From assembly GCA_049672765.1 (NCBI GenBank), contig JBATWQ010000326.1:1-17062 (forward strand): a stretch of DNA of 17,062 bases, read 5' to 3'. How positions within the stretch are numbered: position 1 is the first letter of the stretch; the number at the start of each line of letters is the position of its first letter. The notes below the pieces were generated by a model. It was not told where the DNA came from. It did not search any database and saw only the letters and a program-made list of their open reading frames with translations. The translations under genes and the position numbers were made by a program. The DNA comes from JAGQSZ01 sp049672765 (GTDB lineage: Bacteria > Actinomycetota > Acidimicrobiia > Acidimicrobiales > Microtrichaceae). Below, one piece after another: positions 1-7,382 of the stretch.

Positions 1-13
1 GTACTAGACGATT

Positions 14-49
14 CGAAGGAGGCCCGGGCGGAAGTCCGGGCCTCCTTCG
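14..49. terminator. Strong intergenic hairpin, probable terminator
   Basis: A perfect 14-bp inverted repeat (14-27 with 36-49) encloses an 8-nt loop. It lies downstream of the minus-strand flavoprotein gene that ends at 129, and could equally serve a gene entering from the left edge. No long T-run follows on either strand, so it would be a GC-rich, U-poor terminator of the kind common in actinobacteria. The interval 50-128 holds no gene; it has two copies of GATTCCGGGC (100-109 and 114-123) of unknown meaning. Confidence 0.7.
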
Positions 50-128
50 CGTCCCGGCCCAGACTGTCCGATTCCCAGAAAGTTCTTCCGGGGCTGCGCG
101 ATTCCGGGCCGCGGATTCCGGGCTGGAA

Positions 129-1355
129 TCAGGCGCTGGCGCGGGTGTGCCTGAGAAGCGGATCCGCCGCTCCAAGGGCGCCGTCTGCGGCCCGCATGAC
201 CAGCCCACCCGCTCCAGGTGTGGAGGAGTCGACCAGGTTTCCCATCACCTGCAACGTGATGGCGGCGATGCCCTGGGTTCCCACCGCGAAACGGAGCCCG
301 GTTCGCAGGACAATGGGGTGTCCGATCAGGAATGAGAACCGTCGACCGGTCCGCAGAAACGCATCGAAGCGTCGGCCGATTTCGATGTCGTAGCGCGACG
401 GGGCGGTCACGGGATCGGACAAGAACAGGTCTGCGGCCAGCATCCCCGACTCCAGCCCGTAGTCGATACCCTCTCCGTTCATCGGGTTGATCAACCCGGC
501 AGCATCACCGATTGCGACCCATCCCGGGCCGTGCCTGCGCGTGGCGCTCATCGGCAGCCGCCATGCCCGGGGGCGCTCCAGGTCTGGCCCGAGGCTCCAA
601 CTGTCTCGAACCTGTGCCCGGTAGCTGTCCTGGAGACGGTTCAGGTTGAGCGACTTGAAGCCCTTCATGGTGGACAGGGCCCCCACACCGATGTTCACGG
701 TTCCATCGCCCGCCGGGAACATCCAGCCGTACCCGGGAACCGGGACGCCGGAGGAGTCCCGCAGCGTCAGACAGGCCTCCAGATACCGGTCAGCGTGGCG
801 AGGAGACTCCGCATAGGTTCTGATTGCCAGCCCATAGGGCTCATCCGGATCTCGTTGCACACCCAATACCCGGTGGGCAGGCCCGGGTGCCCCGGCCGCC
901 AGAACCACCAGATCTGCGGTCCAGCGCTGTTCTCCAACCGACACTCCGACGGCCCTTCCGTTTTCAACCACCGGCATCGCGTCATGCTCCCAGAGCAACT
1001 CCGCACCGGCTTCGCCGGCCAACTCCATCAAGCGACTGTCCAGACGTCGCCTGGGCCAAACCGCACCGTGATCGGGAAACGGGGCAATCCCGGGCCAGTG
1101 CAGCTGACGAGTCGTCCGGTTCGCAATCATGCGCAATCCGTCGATGCGGTGTGCATCATCGAGTGGGACACCGAGCTCCTCGAGCGCCTTTACCGCCCGG
1201 GGGGTCAACCCGTCACCGCAGATCTTGTCCCGACCCGCTGGACCCTTCTCGAAAACAGTCACCGTCGCACCCGAGGACGCCGCACGGATCGCAGTCGCAG
1301 CTCCCGCCGGGCCACCTCCGATGATCAGGATGTCTCGATGTATTGGCTTCTGCAC
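129..1355 (-). CDS. Geranylgeranyl-reductase-family FAD-dependent oxidoreductase
   Basis: Predicted flavoprotein that reduces isoprenoid double bonds, by family knowledge on geranylgeranyl chains or on the menaquinone side chain (MenJ type) at the membrane. From a GTG start at 1355 it is 408 aa. It has a Rossmann GGGPAG dinucleotide motif at residues 13-18, an acidic residue E36 ending the second strand, the family motif KICGDGLTPRAV near 44-55, and the second FAD motif GDAAGLINPMNGEG at about 283-296. The frame stays open upstream to an ATG at 1565 (478 aa). Those extra 70 residues are low-complexity, precede the FAD motif, and would overlap the leader of the divergent gene, so I prefer 1355. 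No clear ribosome binding site decides the start. It diverges from the ScyD-like gene. Substrate specificity cannot be read from sequence. Confidence 0.85.
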   Translation of the reverse strand: MQKPIHRDILIIGGGPAGAATAIRAASSGATVTVFEKGPAGRDKICGDGLTPRAVKALEELGVPLDDAHRIDGLRMIANRTTRQLHWPGIAPFPDHGAVWPRRRLDSRLMELAGEAGAELLWEHDAMPVVENGRAVGVSVGEQRWTADLVVLAAGAPGPAHRVLGVQRDPDEPYGLAIRTYAESPRHADRYLEACLTLRDSSGVPVPGYGWMFPAGDGTVNIGVGALSTMKGFKSLNLNRLQDSYRAQVRDSWSLGPDLERPRAWRLPMSATRRHGPGWVAIGDAAGLINPMNGEGIDYGLESGMLAADLFLSDPVTAPSRYDIEIGRRFDAFLRTGRRFSFLIGHPIVLRTGLRFAVGTQGIAAITLQVMGNLVDSSTPGAGGLVMRAADGALGAADPLLRHTRASA

Positions 1356-1587
1356 TGCAGCAGTCTGTTCGCTCCGACCATATTTCCCAAAGCAGTCGAG
1401 CTTGATGCCCTCAGAGAGGAATAAATCGGCCGGAAACGGGTAGGTCAGAGCTTGCTGCCGTTGGGGACGATTCTGTGTGGCGAGATTGGCGGATTCAGGG
1501 GAACCCGCGTGGGAGCGCTTTCGGGACCTTGCCTGATCGGGAGCGGACACGAACATCTGGGACACGAATATCTAGAAGGAGTTGATG
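1356..1587. promoter_or_regulatory. Divergent intergenic region with 14-bp tandem direct repeat
   Basis: This stretch must hold the promoters for the flavoprotein gene (leftward) and the ScyD-like gene (rightward). A direct repeat of GGACACGAACATCT (1545-1558) and GGACACGAATATCT (1560-1573) has a 15-bp period and 13 of 14 identities. It lies immediately before the AAGGAG ribosome binding site at 1576-1581 of the rightward gene. No convincing -10/-35 pair was recognised. Confidence 0.45.
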
Positions 1588-2724
1588 ATGGAATCTTCGG
1601 AATGGCGCCCACGGCCGAGGCGCTTCGGGCGACGGGTATCAGGAGCGCTTGCTATTGCGCTCGCTGCTGTGATGATGGTTGCGATCCAGCCGGCCGGGGC
1701 GCACAGCAACGACCGCGGTCCCAACCGGCACAAGCCGGCACCGACGGTGAAGGTGCTCCAGAACGAGCTCAGCTCACCACGCGGGCTCGACACCCTTCTC
1801 GGCGTCCCGATCATCGGCCAGGGCGCCTTCGGCGCACCTGGGCCAGTGGTCGCTGCAATTCCATCCCGTCGAGGGTCGTTCCTGGTGAACCTGACAGAGC
1901 CCATCGGCCTGATGGACGTCGCCGTCGGCAGTTGGTTCTCGCTGTGGGGTCTGGGTAGCGATCAGGTTCTCTACCGCAAGACCCTGTGGGATTCGACCTT
2001 CAAGCCCGTCGCCAACATCGCCGAGTACCAGAAGACCGATCCTGATCCGACCGACACCGAACAGGACCCGACGGAGTCCAATCCATATGCGGTCGCCTCA
2101 CTTCCGAACGGCGATGCGTTGGTTGCCGACGCAGCAAACAACGATCTGTTGAGGGTTAGTCCGGATGGACACATTCGAACAGTCGCCAGGTTCTCGACGG
2201 AAATGGTCTCGACCGACCAGGTCCCTCCAGATCCGACAGCGCCACTTCCTCCCGCGCTTCCAGCCGAAGCGGTTCCGACGTCGATCGCAGTCACCCCCAA
2301 GGGTGTTCTGGTCGGTGAATTGAAGGGCTTCCCGTTCCGGGAGGGATCGTCACACATCTGGTTGGTGAACCCCAACGCCACAAACGCCGTCTGTTCGGTC
2401 GACCCTGCCGCCAGGAAGAACTGCACTGAATTTGCCTCGGGCTTCACCGGCATTCAGGACCTCGCCTACAACAGCCGCACCAGGGACCTGTACGTGATGC
2501 AGATCGCAGTCGGTGGCGTCATGGCATTCGAGGGCGGGCTCGACTCTGGCAACGTCCCCCCTGCCGTCCTTCTCGAGGTCGACCGTAAGGGTCATCGACG
2601 CGAGATTGCCGCTGGACAGATCTTCCAACCTGGTGGAGTCGCAGTCGCCGGACAAGGCCATCTCTTTGTCACTGACGGAATCATCATGGGACCGGGACGG
2701 CTTCTGGACGTCAGCACCCGCTGA
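1588..2724 (+). CDS. Secreted ScyD/ScyE-family beta-propeller protein
   Basis: Secreted protein of 378 aa resembling the ScyD/ScyE family: NHL-like beta-propellers known beside cyanobacterial scytonemin genes and widespread in actinobacteria with no settled function. A basic N-terminus and hydrophobic stretch ending QPAGA (about residues 14-38) form a Sec signal peptide. Repeated propeller strands follow, for example LNxEPIGLMD-like, PNGDALVADAANNDLLRVSPDG, and FQPGGVAVAGQGHLFVTDG near the C-terminus. A single cysteine pair (CSVDPAARKNC) sits about two thirds along. ATG 1588 is six bases after AAGGAG (1576-1581); an ATG at 1585 is also possible. It is monocistronic, closed by the hairpin at 2776-2813. 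The scytonemin link should not be transferred, because no such pathway is visible here. Role unknown; an extracellular binding or lactonase-like propeller is only a guess. Confidence 0.8.
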   Translation: MESSEWRPRPRRFGRRVSGALAIALAAVMMVAIQPAGAHSNDRGPNRHKPAPTVKVLQNELSSPRGLDTLLGVPIIGQGAFGAPGPVVAAIPSRRGSFLVNLTEPIGLMDVAVGSWFSLWGLGSDQVLYRKTLWDSTFKPVANIAEYQKTDPDPTDTEQDPTESNPYAVASLPNGDALVADAANNDLLRVSPDGHIRTVARFSTEMVSTDQVPPDPTAPLPPALPAEAVPTSIAVTPKGVLVGELKGFPFREGSSHIWLVNPNATNAVCSVDPAARKNCTEFASGFTGIQDLAYNSRTRDLYVMQIAVGGVMAFEGGLDSGNVPPAVLLEVDRKGHRREIAAGQIFQPGGVAVAGQGHLFVTDGIIMGPGRLLDVSTR

Positions 2725-2775
2725 GCCGGGTCGACTATTGCGATAACTCAACATTTGCGTTTGCAAATTCACCTG

Positions 2776-2813
2776 GAACCGGGCGTCGGGCGATATCGCT
2801 CGACGCCCGGTTC
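2776..2813 (+). terminator. Rho-independent-type terminator after ScyD-like gene
   Basis: Perfect 13-bp stem (2776-2788 with 2801-2813) whose interior GCGATATCGC is itself self-complementary, followed on the plus strand by TTGTTGG. It starts 51 bases after the stop of the ScyD-like gene. A smaller ATTTGC-GTTT-GCAAAT hairpin precedes it at 2753-2768. It may also stop leftward transcripts from the stress operon ending at 2897. Confidence 0.8.
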
Positions 2814-2896
2814 TTGTTGGGACACCCGCGATGCGCCAGGAGCCGTGTCGGGAATGCCTTGGACCAGGCAGACATCCCCGTGAATCGGATGGATGT

Positions 2897-3112
2897 CTAC
2901 CGGCTCGCCGATCGATCGACGCTGTCGCGCCTATGGGATTCGAGGACCACGAGAGCTGCTCCTCCGATACCGAGTGCTATCAAGCCGAGAACGATCACCA
3001 GGGGCAGGTTTAGCGAAATTGCTCCGCTCTGGTGCATGACGGCGATCACTCCCGCGCTCAAGGCCACCAGGCCGGCAACCAGGGCGATTGGATCCAGTGG
3101 GTGTGGGTTCAT
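2897..3112 (-). CDS. Small two-helix membrane protein
   Basis: A 71-aa protein with two predicted transmembrane segments (about residues 8-26 and 35-57) and a short basic tail ending RRDSVDRSASR. The family is not recognised. Its ATG lies two bases beyond the stop of the PspC/LiaF-like gene on the same strand (TGA, then AC, then ATG), so the two are almost certainly co-transcribed and perhaps translationally coupled. It may be an accessory of the envelope-stress module, a role inferred only from position. An imperfect hairpin (2871-2877 with 2891-2897) overlaps its stop codon but lacks a T-run. Confidence 0.65.
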   Translation of the reverse strand: MNPHPLDPIALVAGLVALSAGVIAVMHQSGAISLNLPLVIVLGLIALGIGGAALVVLESHRRDSVDRSASR

Positions 3113-3114
3113 GT

Positions 3115-4995
3115 TCAGTCTCCGGTGATCGGGGTGGTGGCAGGTGGGTCGGGCAATCTGATCGTGCTGCTTGGCGCAGGTGTGGCTATCGGGCCGTCCA
3201 GCCCTTCAGATCCGTGTGGCCCGTCCGATCCATCCGATCCGTCGTCGGAGCTCGGCGTAGGGCTGACCAGCTGCGCACCAACAGGGTCGATCCCCAGTTC
3301 TGCGCAGTCGAGTTCATCTCCGAAGAAGCCCGTACACGCAGGGATTCTGGGGTAGTCGGCGGTGGCGGGACGATCCTCACGGCAGTCGACGAGCAGAAGG
3401 CTGTCATTGATGCACAGAGCGACACGCTTGGACTCCGGCACGTCACCGCAGGCCTTGACGACACCGCGCTCGCCACCTCCGACCGTACAGAGCTGGGACG
3501 GCGCCTTGAGCTCCCGCATGGGCTCTTTCGACCAATGGGGGTCGATGAGACGCACGGATCCCGCACCCATGTGGATCTCTAGTTCCAAGGTGTGTTCACC
3601 GCCCTGTTCGATGGTGCGGACATGATGGGTGTTGACGCCCGAGCTGAAGTGGTTGCTCGGTCCCCACAGGTTCTCGAATGGGCCAAACCCATCATCCAGG
3701 TCGCCCGAATAGAGCGATGCCTCTACCGGATCTCCGGCTTTCGGAACCCCAGTCTCGAACCAGATGCGGGCAAGCTCCTGGTCATACGACACGGCGTTCT
3801 CTCGACTGGGCCGAGAGAACGATCCGGTTCCGACACCGATCTGAACGTCAAGCTTCGTGTTCACCTGTTCTGGCAGAAGGACCGTGAGCGAACCAGCGGT
3901 TTGGTCGATACGCAGGAAGCGGTCCGAGTTGAGTGTCAGCTCTCGCAGGTCGAGTGAACTGTCGCTCAGTGAGGTCCGTAGTTCGCCGGGAAGTTCTGCC
4001 GCGTCTGCAACCGCGAGGTTGAAGCCTCCGTCGAGGTTGTCGACCTTCACGTCGACTGCTCCCAGACCGGCGAACACGACCGCCAGTGCGAGCGCCGGCA
4101 AAATGAGCCCCCGAGCCTTTCCTCGAAACGCCGAGAAGACGAGACCCGCGCCGAATACGCACAATGCAACTGCCCCGACCGTGCCCGGGCCCAGCTCGAA
4201 CAGGCCGGCGAGTGCGAGCGCTCCCATTGCGCCGCAGACAACCAGCACCAGACACCAGGTGAGTAGACCGACCACCGGAAACCTCGGAGTACGGACCGGT
4301 CGGGGCATCGGCGCGGGCGGCACCGGCGGCACCGCGGATGCTTGGGCCGACGCGGCCTGCCACGGCGCGGTTGACCCCGCTGTTGGACCTACGGCTGAAC
4401 CCGTGGTCCCCGACCCTGTTCCGCCGGCAGATGCGGCGTAGCCCGCCGCATCGCCACCCCTGAAGGGCGGCGGGCCTCCTGAACCTTGGTTTCCCCGCCC
4501 CGCTGCGGGCTCTCTGCGCCGCAGGACCAACGCTGCGCCGGCGAGCATCAGCGCCCACGGAAGGGACCTCCAGATGAGATCGGAGGTCGAGAACCCGGCG
4601 ACCTGTCCAGTAAGCATCAACCCCGCTACGACGACGATTCCCAAGGCAACCAGATCCCGGATTCCGCCGCCGTCGGTGAGCCGCTGCCCTCTGTCGCTGG
4701 GAATCAACACCCATGCGATCAGGTACACGGGAATTCCGAATCCGGCCAAGGCGGCCAGCACGAATGCCGCTCTGACGATCAGCGATGGAACACCAATCCG
4801 CTCCGCCAGGCCTCCGGCCACTCCGGTCAGAATCCGGTCCTTCGACGAGCGCCGAAGCGTCTTGAGCCACGCCAGGGCCTGCGAAGAGATTCCGTCATCC
4901 GCTGCGTCCGCCCCAGTCGGGTCGATCGGTACTGGGCCAGGTTCGGGTACGTCCGAGCCCGGTGGTTCGGGTTCGGACACATCGTGAGATTCCAT
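3115..4995 (-). CDS. PspC-domain, LiaF-like envelope stress membrane protein
   Basis: A 626-aa polytopic protein from ATG 4995, which has AGGA seven bases upstream. The frame is open further up (ATG 5031, then to 5148), but those starts lack a ribosome site or run into the divergent gene. After an acidic, proline-rich N-terminus, a PspC domain (about 49-100, with DRILTGVAGGLAERIGV and a hydrophobic helix) is followed by further membrane helices near 115-135, 141-159, 239-265, 271-289 and 296-314, with a Gly/Pro/Ala linker between the third and fourth. The predicted external part (about 315-626) ends its core with LEIHMGAGSVRLI, resembling the LiaF C-terminal domain. Then comes a tail with six cysteines (503-564) and a Ser/Asp/Gly repeat. 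By analogy with LiaF/EsrI it probably restrains or tunes the kinase encoded divergently at 5111. Confidence 0.8.
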   Translation of the reverse strand: MESHDVSEPEPPGSDVPEPGPVPIDPTGADAADDGISSQALAWLKTLRRSSKDRILTGVAGGLAERIGVPSLIVRAAFVLAALAGFGIPVYLIAWVLIPSDRGQRLTDGGGIRDLVALGIVVVAGLMLTGQVAGFSTSDLIWRSLPWALMLAGAALVLRRREPAAGRGNQGSGGPPPFRGGDAAGYAASAGGTGSGTTGSAVGPTAGSTAPWQAASAQASAVPPVPPAPMPRPVRTPRFPVVGLLTWCLVLVVCGAMGALALAGLFELGPGTVGAVALCVFGAGLVFSAFRGKARGLILPALALAVVFAGLGAVDVKVDNLDGGFNLAVADAAELPGELRTSLSDSSLDLRELTLNSDRFLRIDQTAGSLTVLLPEQVNTKLDVQIGVGTGSFSRPSRENAVSYDQELARIWFETGVPKAGDPVEASLYSGDLDDGFGPFENLWGPSNHFSSGVNTHHVRTIEQGGEHTLELEIHMGAGSVRLIDPHWSKEPMRELKAPSQLCTVGGGERGVVKACGDVPESKRVALCINDSLLLVDCREDRPATADYPRIPACTGFFGDELDCAELGIDPVGAQLVSPTPSSDDGSDGSDGPHGSEGLDGPIATPAPSSTIRLPDPPATTPITGD

Positions 4996-5051
4996 ACCTA
5001 GATCCTGAGCGTTGGCAGGGTCGATAACCATTGGGGACAGCACTGATATAT

Positions 5052-5083
5052 CCCTGAGCCAACCCTGAGGACGACTCAGGGTT
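5052..5083. promoter_or_regulatory. Candidate operator: inverted repeat plus extra half-site
   Basis: A perfect 9-bp inverted repeat AACCCTGAG-GACGA-CTCAGGGTT (5061-5083) has an additional CCCTGAG half-site at 5052-5058, eleven bases (one helical turn) upstream of the matching half-site. It sits between the divergent PspC/LiaF-like gene (start 4995) and the PspC kinase gene (start 5111). A dimeric regulator is the natural reader. The LuxR-type regulator at 6487 is the obvious candidate, which would make the module autoregulatory. That link is inferred, not seen. Confidence 0.55.
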
Positions 5084-5110
5084 CGGACCTGATGTGGCAG
5101 GCCCGCAACG

Positions 5111-6490
5111 GTGACAACATTGCTGTCGATGACAGCCGTGCAGCGCAACGACCCGGGAACAACGACCCCTGATTTCTCGCCCGGTGACTACTACGACGAC
5201 GCCTCGGGTCCGATGCCCCGGTCCTTCGTGCTCGGCGTGGCCGCCGCGATCTCACGTCGCTATGGAGTCTCCGTCGCGGTCATACGCGCCATATTTACGA
5301 CTCTCGCCGTCGCTGGCGGAGCCGGCGTCGTGCTCTACCTGTTGATTTCTGTCTTCTGGCGCAATCGTTCCACGACCGGTCCAGAGCCCACCGCGTCCAG
5401 GGATTTGGGCGCGATTCTGTTGATGATCGGCCTGATCTGGGAGCTGGGAGTCCTCTGGTCCGGGGTCAAGCCCGAATTGGTGCTCCCGGTCGGGCTGGTG
5501 GCAGTGGGCGTTGCTCTTGGCTGGCGAACCACTTCCATGGACGCCGACCGAATGGGACTGGGAGCCGGTACCGATTCTGGGGAAGGGGCGTCGAACCAGA
5601 GAGTTCGCCAACTCGCCCTTCGGATGTTGGGCGGCACCGTGCTCTGCATCGGCGGCCTCGCCGTACTCCTGGGACAGAACGCAGATCTGGCGACTCTTCG
5701 CGACGCCGTTCTGGGACTGCTGGTCGCCTTCGCCGGAGTAGCGCTTGTCGTGGGACCATCCACCGTCCGCTTCGTTCGCTCGTTTTCGAGCGAACGTGAT
5801 GATCGGGTCAGAGCTGAGGAGCGAGCTCGGGTGGCTGCGCACCTCCACGACTCCGTGCTCCAGACCTTGACCCTGATCCAGAAGAAGGCCGACGACCCAG
5901 CCGCGACGGCCGCCCTGGCCAGGCATCAGGAACGCTCCCTGCGACGCTGGCTCTACGGATCGAGCACAGCGTACGGAACGGGTTCCGGAGACTCCGGGAC
6001 GGTCGGCTGGAGGGCAACCATGGAAGAGATGGTCGGATCGGTCGAGGACCACTACGCCACGGCCATCGAGTTGGTGATGGTGGGGGATGGAGAGATCGGC
6101 GGAGTCGTCCCCGGCGAAACACCCGGTCGGAATGGGGACGACGCGTCCCGCCTCGCCGCGATCGTCGCGGCGGCGCGCGAGGGACTGATCAACGCCTCGA
6201 AGTTCTCGGGCGAGACCCACCTGTCGATCTATTGCGAACTAGGTGAGGCCCGATTCGACGTCTTCGTCCGCGACCGGGGCAAGGGCTTCGATATGAATTC
6301 GATTGATCCCGATCGACGAGGCGTCCGCGACTCGATAAGGGCCAGGATGGCGGGCGTCGGCGGACAGGCGAGCATCCGTACCGCACCGGGGCAGGGAACC
6401 GAGGTCGCGCTGTCGGTTCCGGTGCGCAGAAGCTCGATTGGGGGAAGCCCGATTGCGGGAAGCCCGATCGAGGGGAGGGCGGACAAGTGA
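5111..6490 (+). CDS. PspC-fused sensor histidine kinase (HisKA_3 type)
   Basis: A 459-aa membrane sensor kinase of the NarL/LiaS class. An N-terminal PspC domain (about 32-83) is followed by further helices near 98-112, 121-138, 170-188 and 197-215. The dimerisation/phosphoacceptor box is RVAAHLHDSVLQTL with H246 of the LHD triplet as the likely phosphorylated histidine. The ATPase domain shows N361 in the N-box, DRGKGF at 388-393, and a Gly-rich GQGTEVALSVP end near 427-437. The GTG start at 5111 has GCAGG nine bases upstream; ATG 5129 is an alternative without a site. It overlaps the response regulator by four bases (GTGA). The C-terminus carries three 15-nt tandem repeats (6431-6475). PspC fused directly to a kinase is a known actinobacterial arrangement. 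The signal is presumably envelope damage. Confidence 0.88.
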   Translation: MTTLLSMTAVQRNDPGTTTPDFSPGDYYDDASGPMPRSFVLGVAAAISRRYGVSVAVIRAIFTTLAVAGGAGVVLYLLISVFWRNRSTTGPEPTASRDLGAILLMIGLIWELGVLWSGVKPELVLPVGLVAVGVALGWRTTSMDADRMGLGAGTDSGEGASNQRVRQLALRMLGGTVLCIGGLAVLLGQNADLATLRDAVLGLLVAFAGVALVVGPSTVRFVRSFSSERDDRVRAEERARVAAHLHDSVLQTLTLIQKKADDPAATAALARHQERSLRRWLYGSSTAYGTGSGDSGTVGWRATMEEMVGSVEDHYATAIELVMVGDGEIGGVVPGETPGRNGDDASRLAAIVAAAREGLINASKFSGETHLSIYCELGEARFDVFVRDRGKGFDMNSIDPDRRGVRDSIRARMAGVGGQASIRTAPGQGTEVALSVPVRRSSIGGSPIAGSPIEGRADK

Positions 6491-7146
6491 CCAGCTGGCC
6501 GAACACGGCGCCCGACGCTCCGCGGGTGGTGGTGGTTGACGACCACGCCCTGTTTCGCGCCGGGGTCGTCGCGGAACTCGGCGACCGGGTCGAGGTGGTT
6601 GGAGTGGCGGACGACGTCACGACTGCGATCGAGGTCATCCATACCCACTCCCCTGACGTGGTTCTGCTCGATGTCCACCTTCCGGGCGGGGACGGGGCAG
6701 CGGTAATGGCCGGATGTGGAGACCTCGAGAGCGTGCGCTTCCTTGCGCTGAGTGTCTCTGACTCGGCCGATGACGTCATCGCCCTGGTCCGTGCAGGTGC
6801 GCGCGGCTACGTGACAAAGTCCATCAGCGCCGAGGACCTTTGTGACGCGGTGGTACGGGTCGCGGCAGGTGATGCGGTGTTTTCACCCAGACTCGCCGGC
6901 TTCGTTCTTGACGCCTTCAGCGCTAGCACTCCCCCTTCACCCAACCCCGAGCTCGACCAGTTGACCACCCGGGAGGGAGAGGTCCTCCGACTGCTGGCCC
7001 GCGGCTACGCCTATAAGGAGATCGCCCGGGAGTTGACCATCAGCATCAAGACAGTCGAGTCCCACGCCTCGGCGGTTCTCCGCAAGCTGCAGTTGTCGAA
7101 CAGGCGAGAACTCACTCGGTGGGCCTCGGAGCGACGACTGGTGTGA
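6487..7146 (+). CDS. LuxR/NarL-family response regulator
   Basis: A 219-aa two-component response regulator. The receiver domain (about 13-130) has acidic pocket D18/D19, phosphoacceptor D62 in LLDVHLPGGDG, a Ser at the usual Thr/Ser switch position (LALS, S89) and K111 in GYVTKS. The C-terminal helix-turn-helix (about 157-219) contains LTTREGEVLRLLARGY and KEIARELTISIKTVESH, typical of the GerE/LuxR DNA-binding domain. The GTG start overlaps the kinase stop (GTGA) and has GGAGGG seven bases upstream, so expression is coupled to the kinase. It is the cognate partner of the PspC kinase and a likely binder of the inverted repeat at 5061-5083. Confidence 0.93.
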   Translation: MTSWPNTAPDAPRVVVVDDHALFRAGVVAELGDRVEVVGVADDVTTAIEVIHTHSPDVVLLDVHLPGGDGAAVMAGCGDLESVRFLALSVSDSADDVIALVRAGARGYVTKSISAEDLCDAVVRVAAGDAVFSPRLAGFVLDAFSASTPPSPNPELDQLTTREGEVLRLLARGYAYKEIARELTISIKTVESHASAVLRKLQLSNRRELTRWASERRLV

Positions 7147-7194
7147 CCGGGGAGAAGACGACGGCGCCGGTGCCTGTGCCGACCCTTGATTGCC

Positions 7195-7288
7195 TTGATC
7201 TTTGTTCGGCCAGGTGGTCGCCACAGCAACCACCTGGCCGAACAGAACCTGGAGGACGTGCCCTCGACAACCTCGTAGCGACACCCCG
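7195..7288 (+). promoter_or_regulatory. Conserved 94-nt hairpin leader element, copy 1 (upstream of livH)
   Basis: Gapless match (78 of 94 identical) to 14055-13962 read on the minus strand. It opens with TTGATCTTTGTTCGGC, forms a perfect 16-bp hairpin (7203-7218 with 7229-7244, 10-nt loop), then has conserved CTGGAG (7249-7254), CGTGCC (7257-7262) and GACAACCTC (7266-7274). It ends 94 bases before the chosen livH start. No T-run follows the hairpin on either strand, so it is not a textbook terminator for the response regulator gene, although that role is possible. The rest of the gap, 7147-7194 and 7289-7382, shows no gene. Shared placement with copy 2 argues for a cis-regulatory element of the transporter. 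Confidence 0.7.
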
Positions 7289-7382
7289 GCGACACTGGAA
7301 CATCCCCATCTGAACCACGTTCTAGTCTCACGGAGTGCCGATCCGCGCCAAACGTCACAAAGTGTTCCTACACTTCCCCGGG

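Noticed and set aside
531..1424. 297-codon open frame on the plus strand
   Set aside because: Fully antisense to the FAD oxidoreductase, no family features, composition typical of a shadow frame in GC-rich DNA.
3848..4870. 340-codon minus-strand frame, Arg/Gly-rich
   Set aside because: Alternative frame of the PspC/LiaF-like gene on the same strand; Arg-rich shadow without motifs.
5252..6220. 322-codon minus-strand frame
   Set aside because: Antisense to the histidine kinase, whose motifs are intact; no recognisable domain.
7212..7222. AGGTGGTCGCC in the hairpin element recalls the T-box AGGGTGG motif
   Set aside because: The ACCGCG continuation, specifier stem and terminator/antiterminator of a T-box are absent, and the motif is simply one arm of the hairpin.
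7203..7244. Hairpin copy 1 as a plain Rho-independent terminator for the response regulator gene
   Set aside because: No T-run on either strand, and the homology to copy 2 continues about 44 nt past the hairpin; terminator function stays possible but does not explain the pair.
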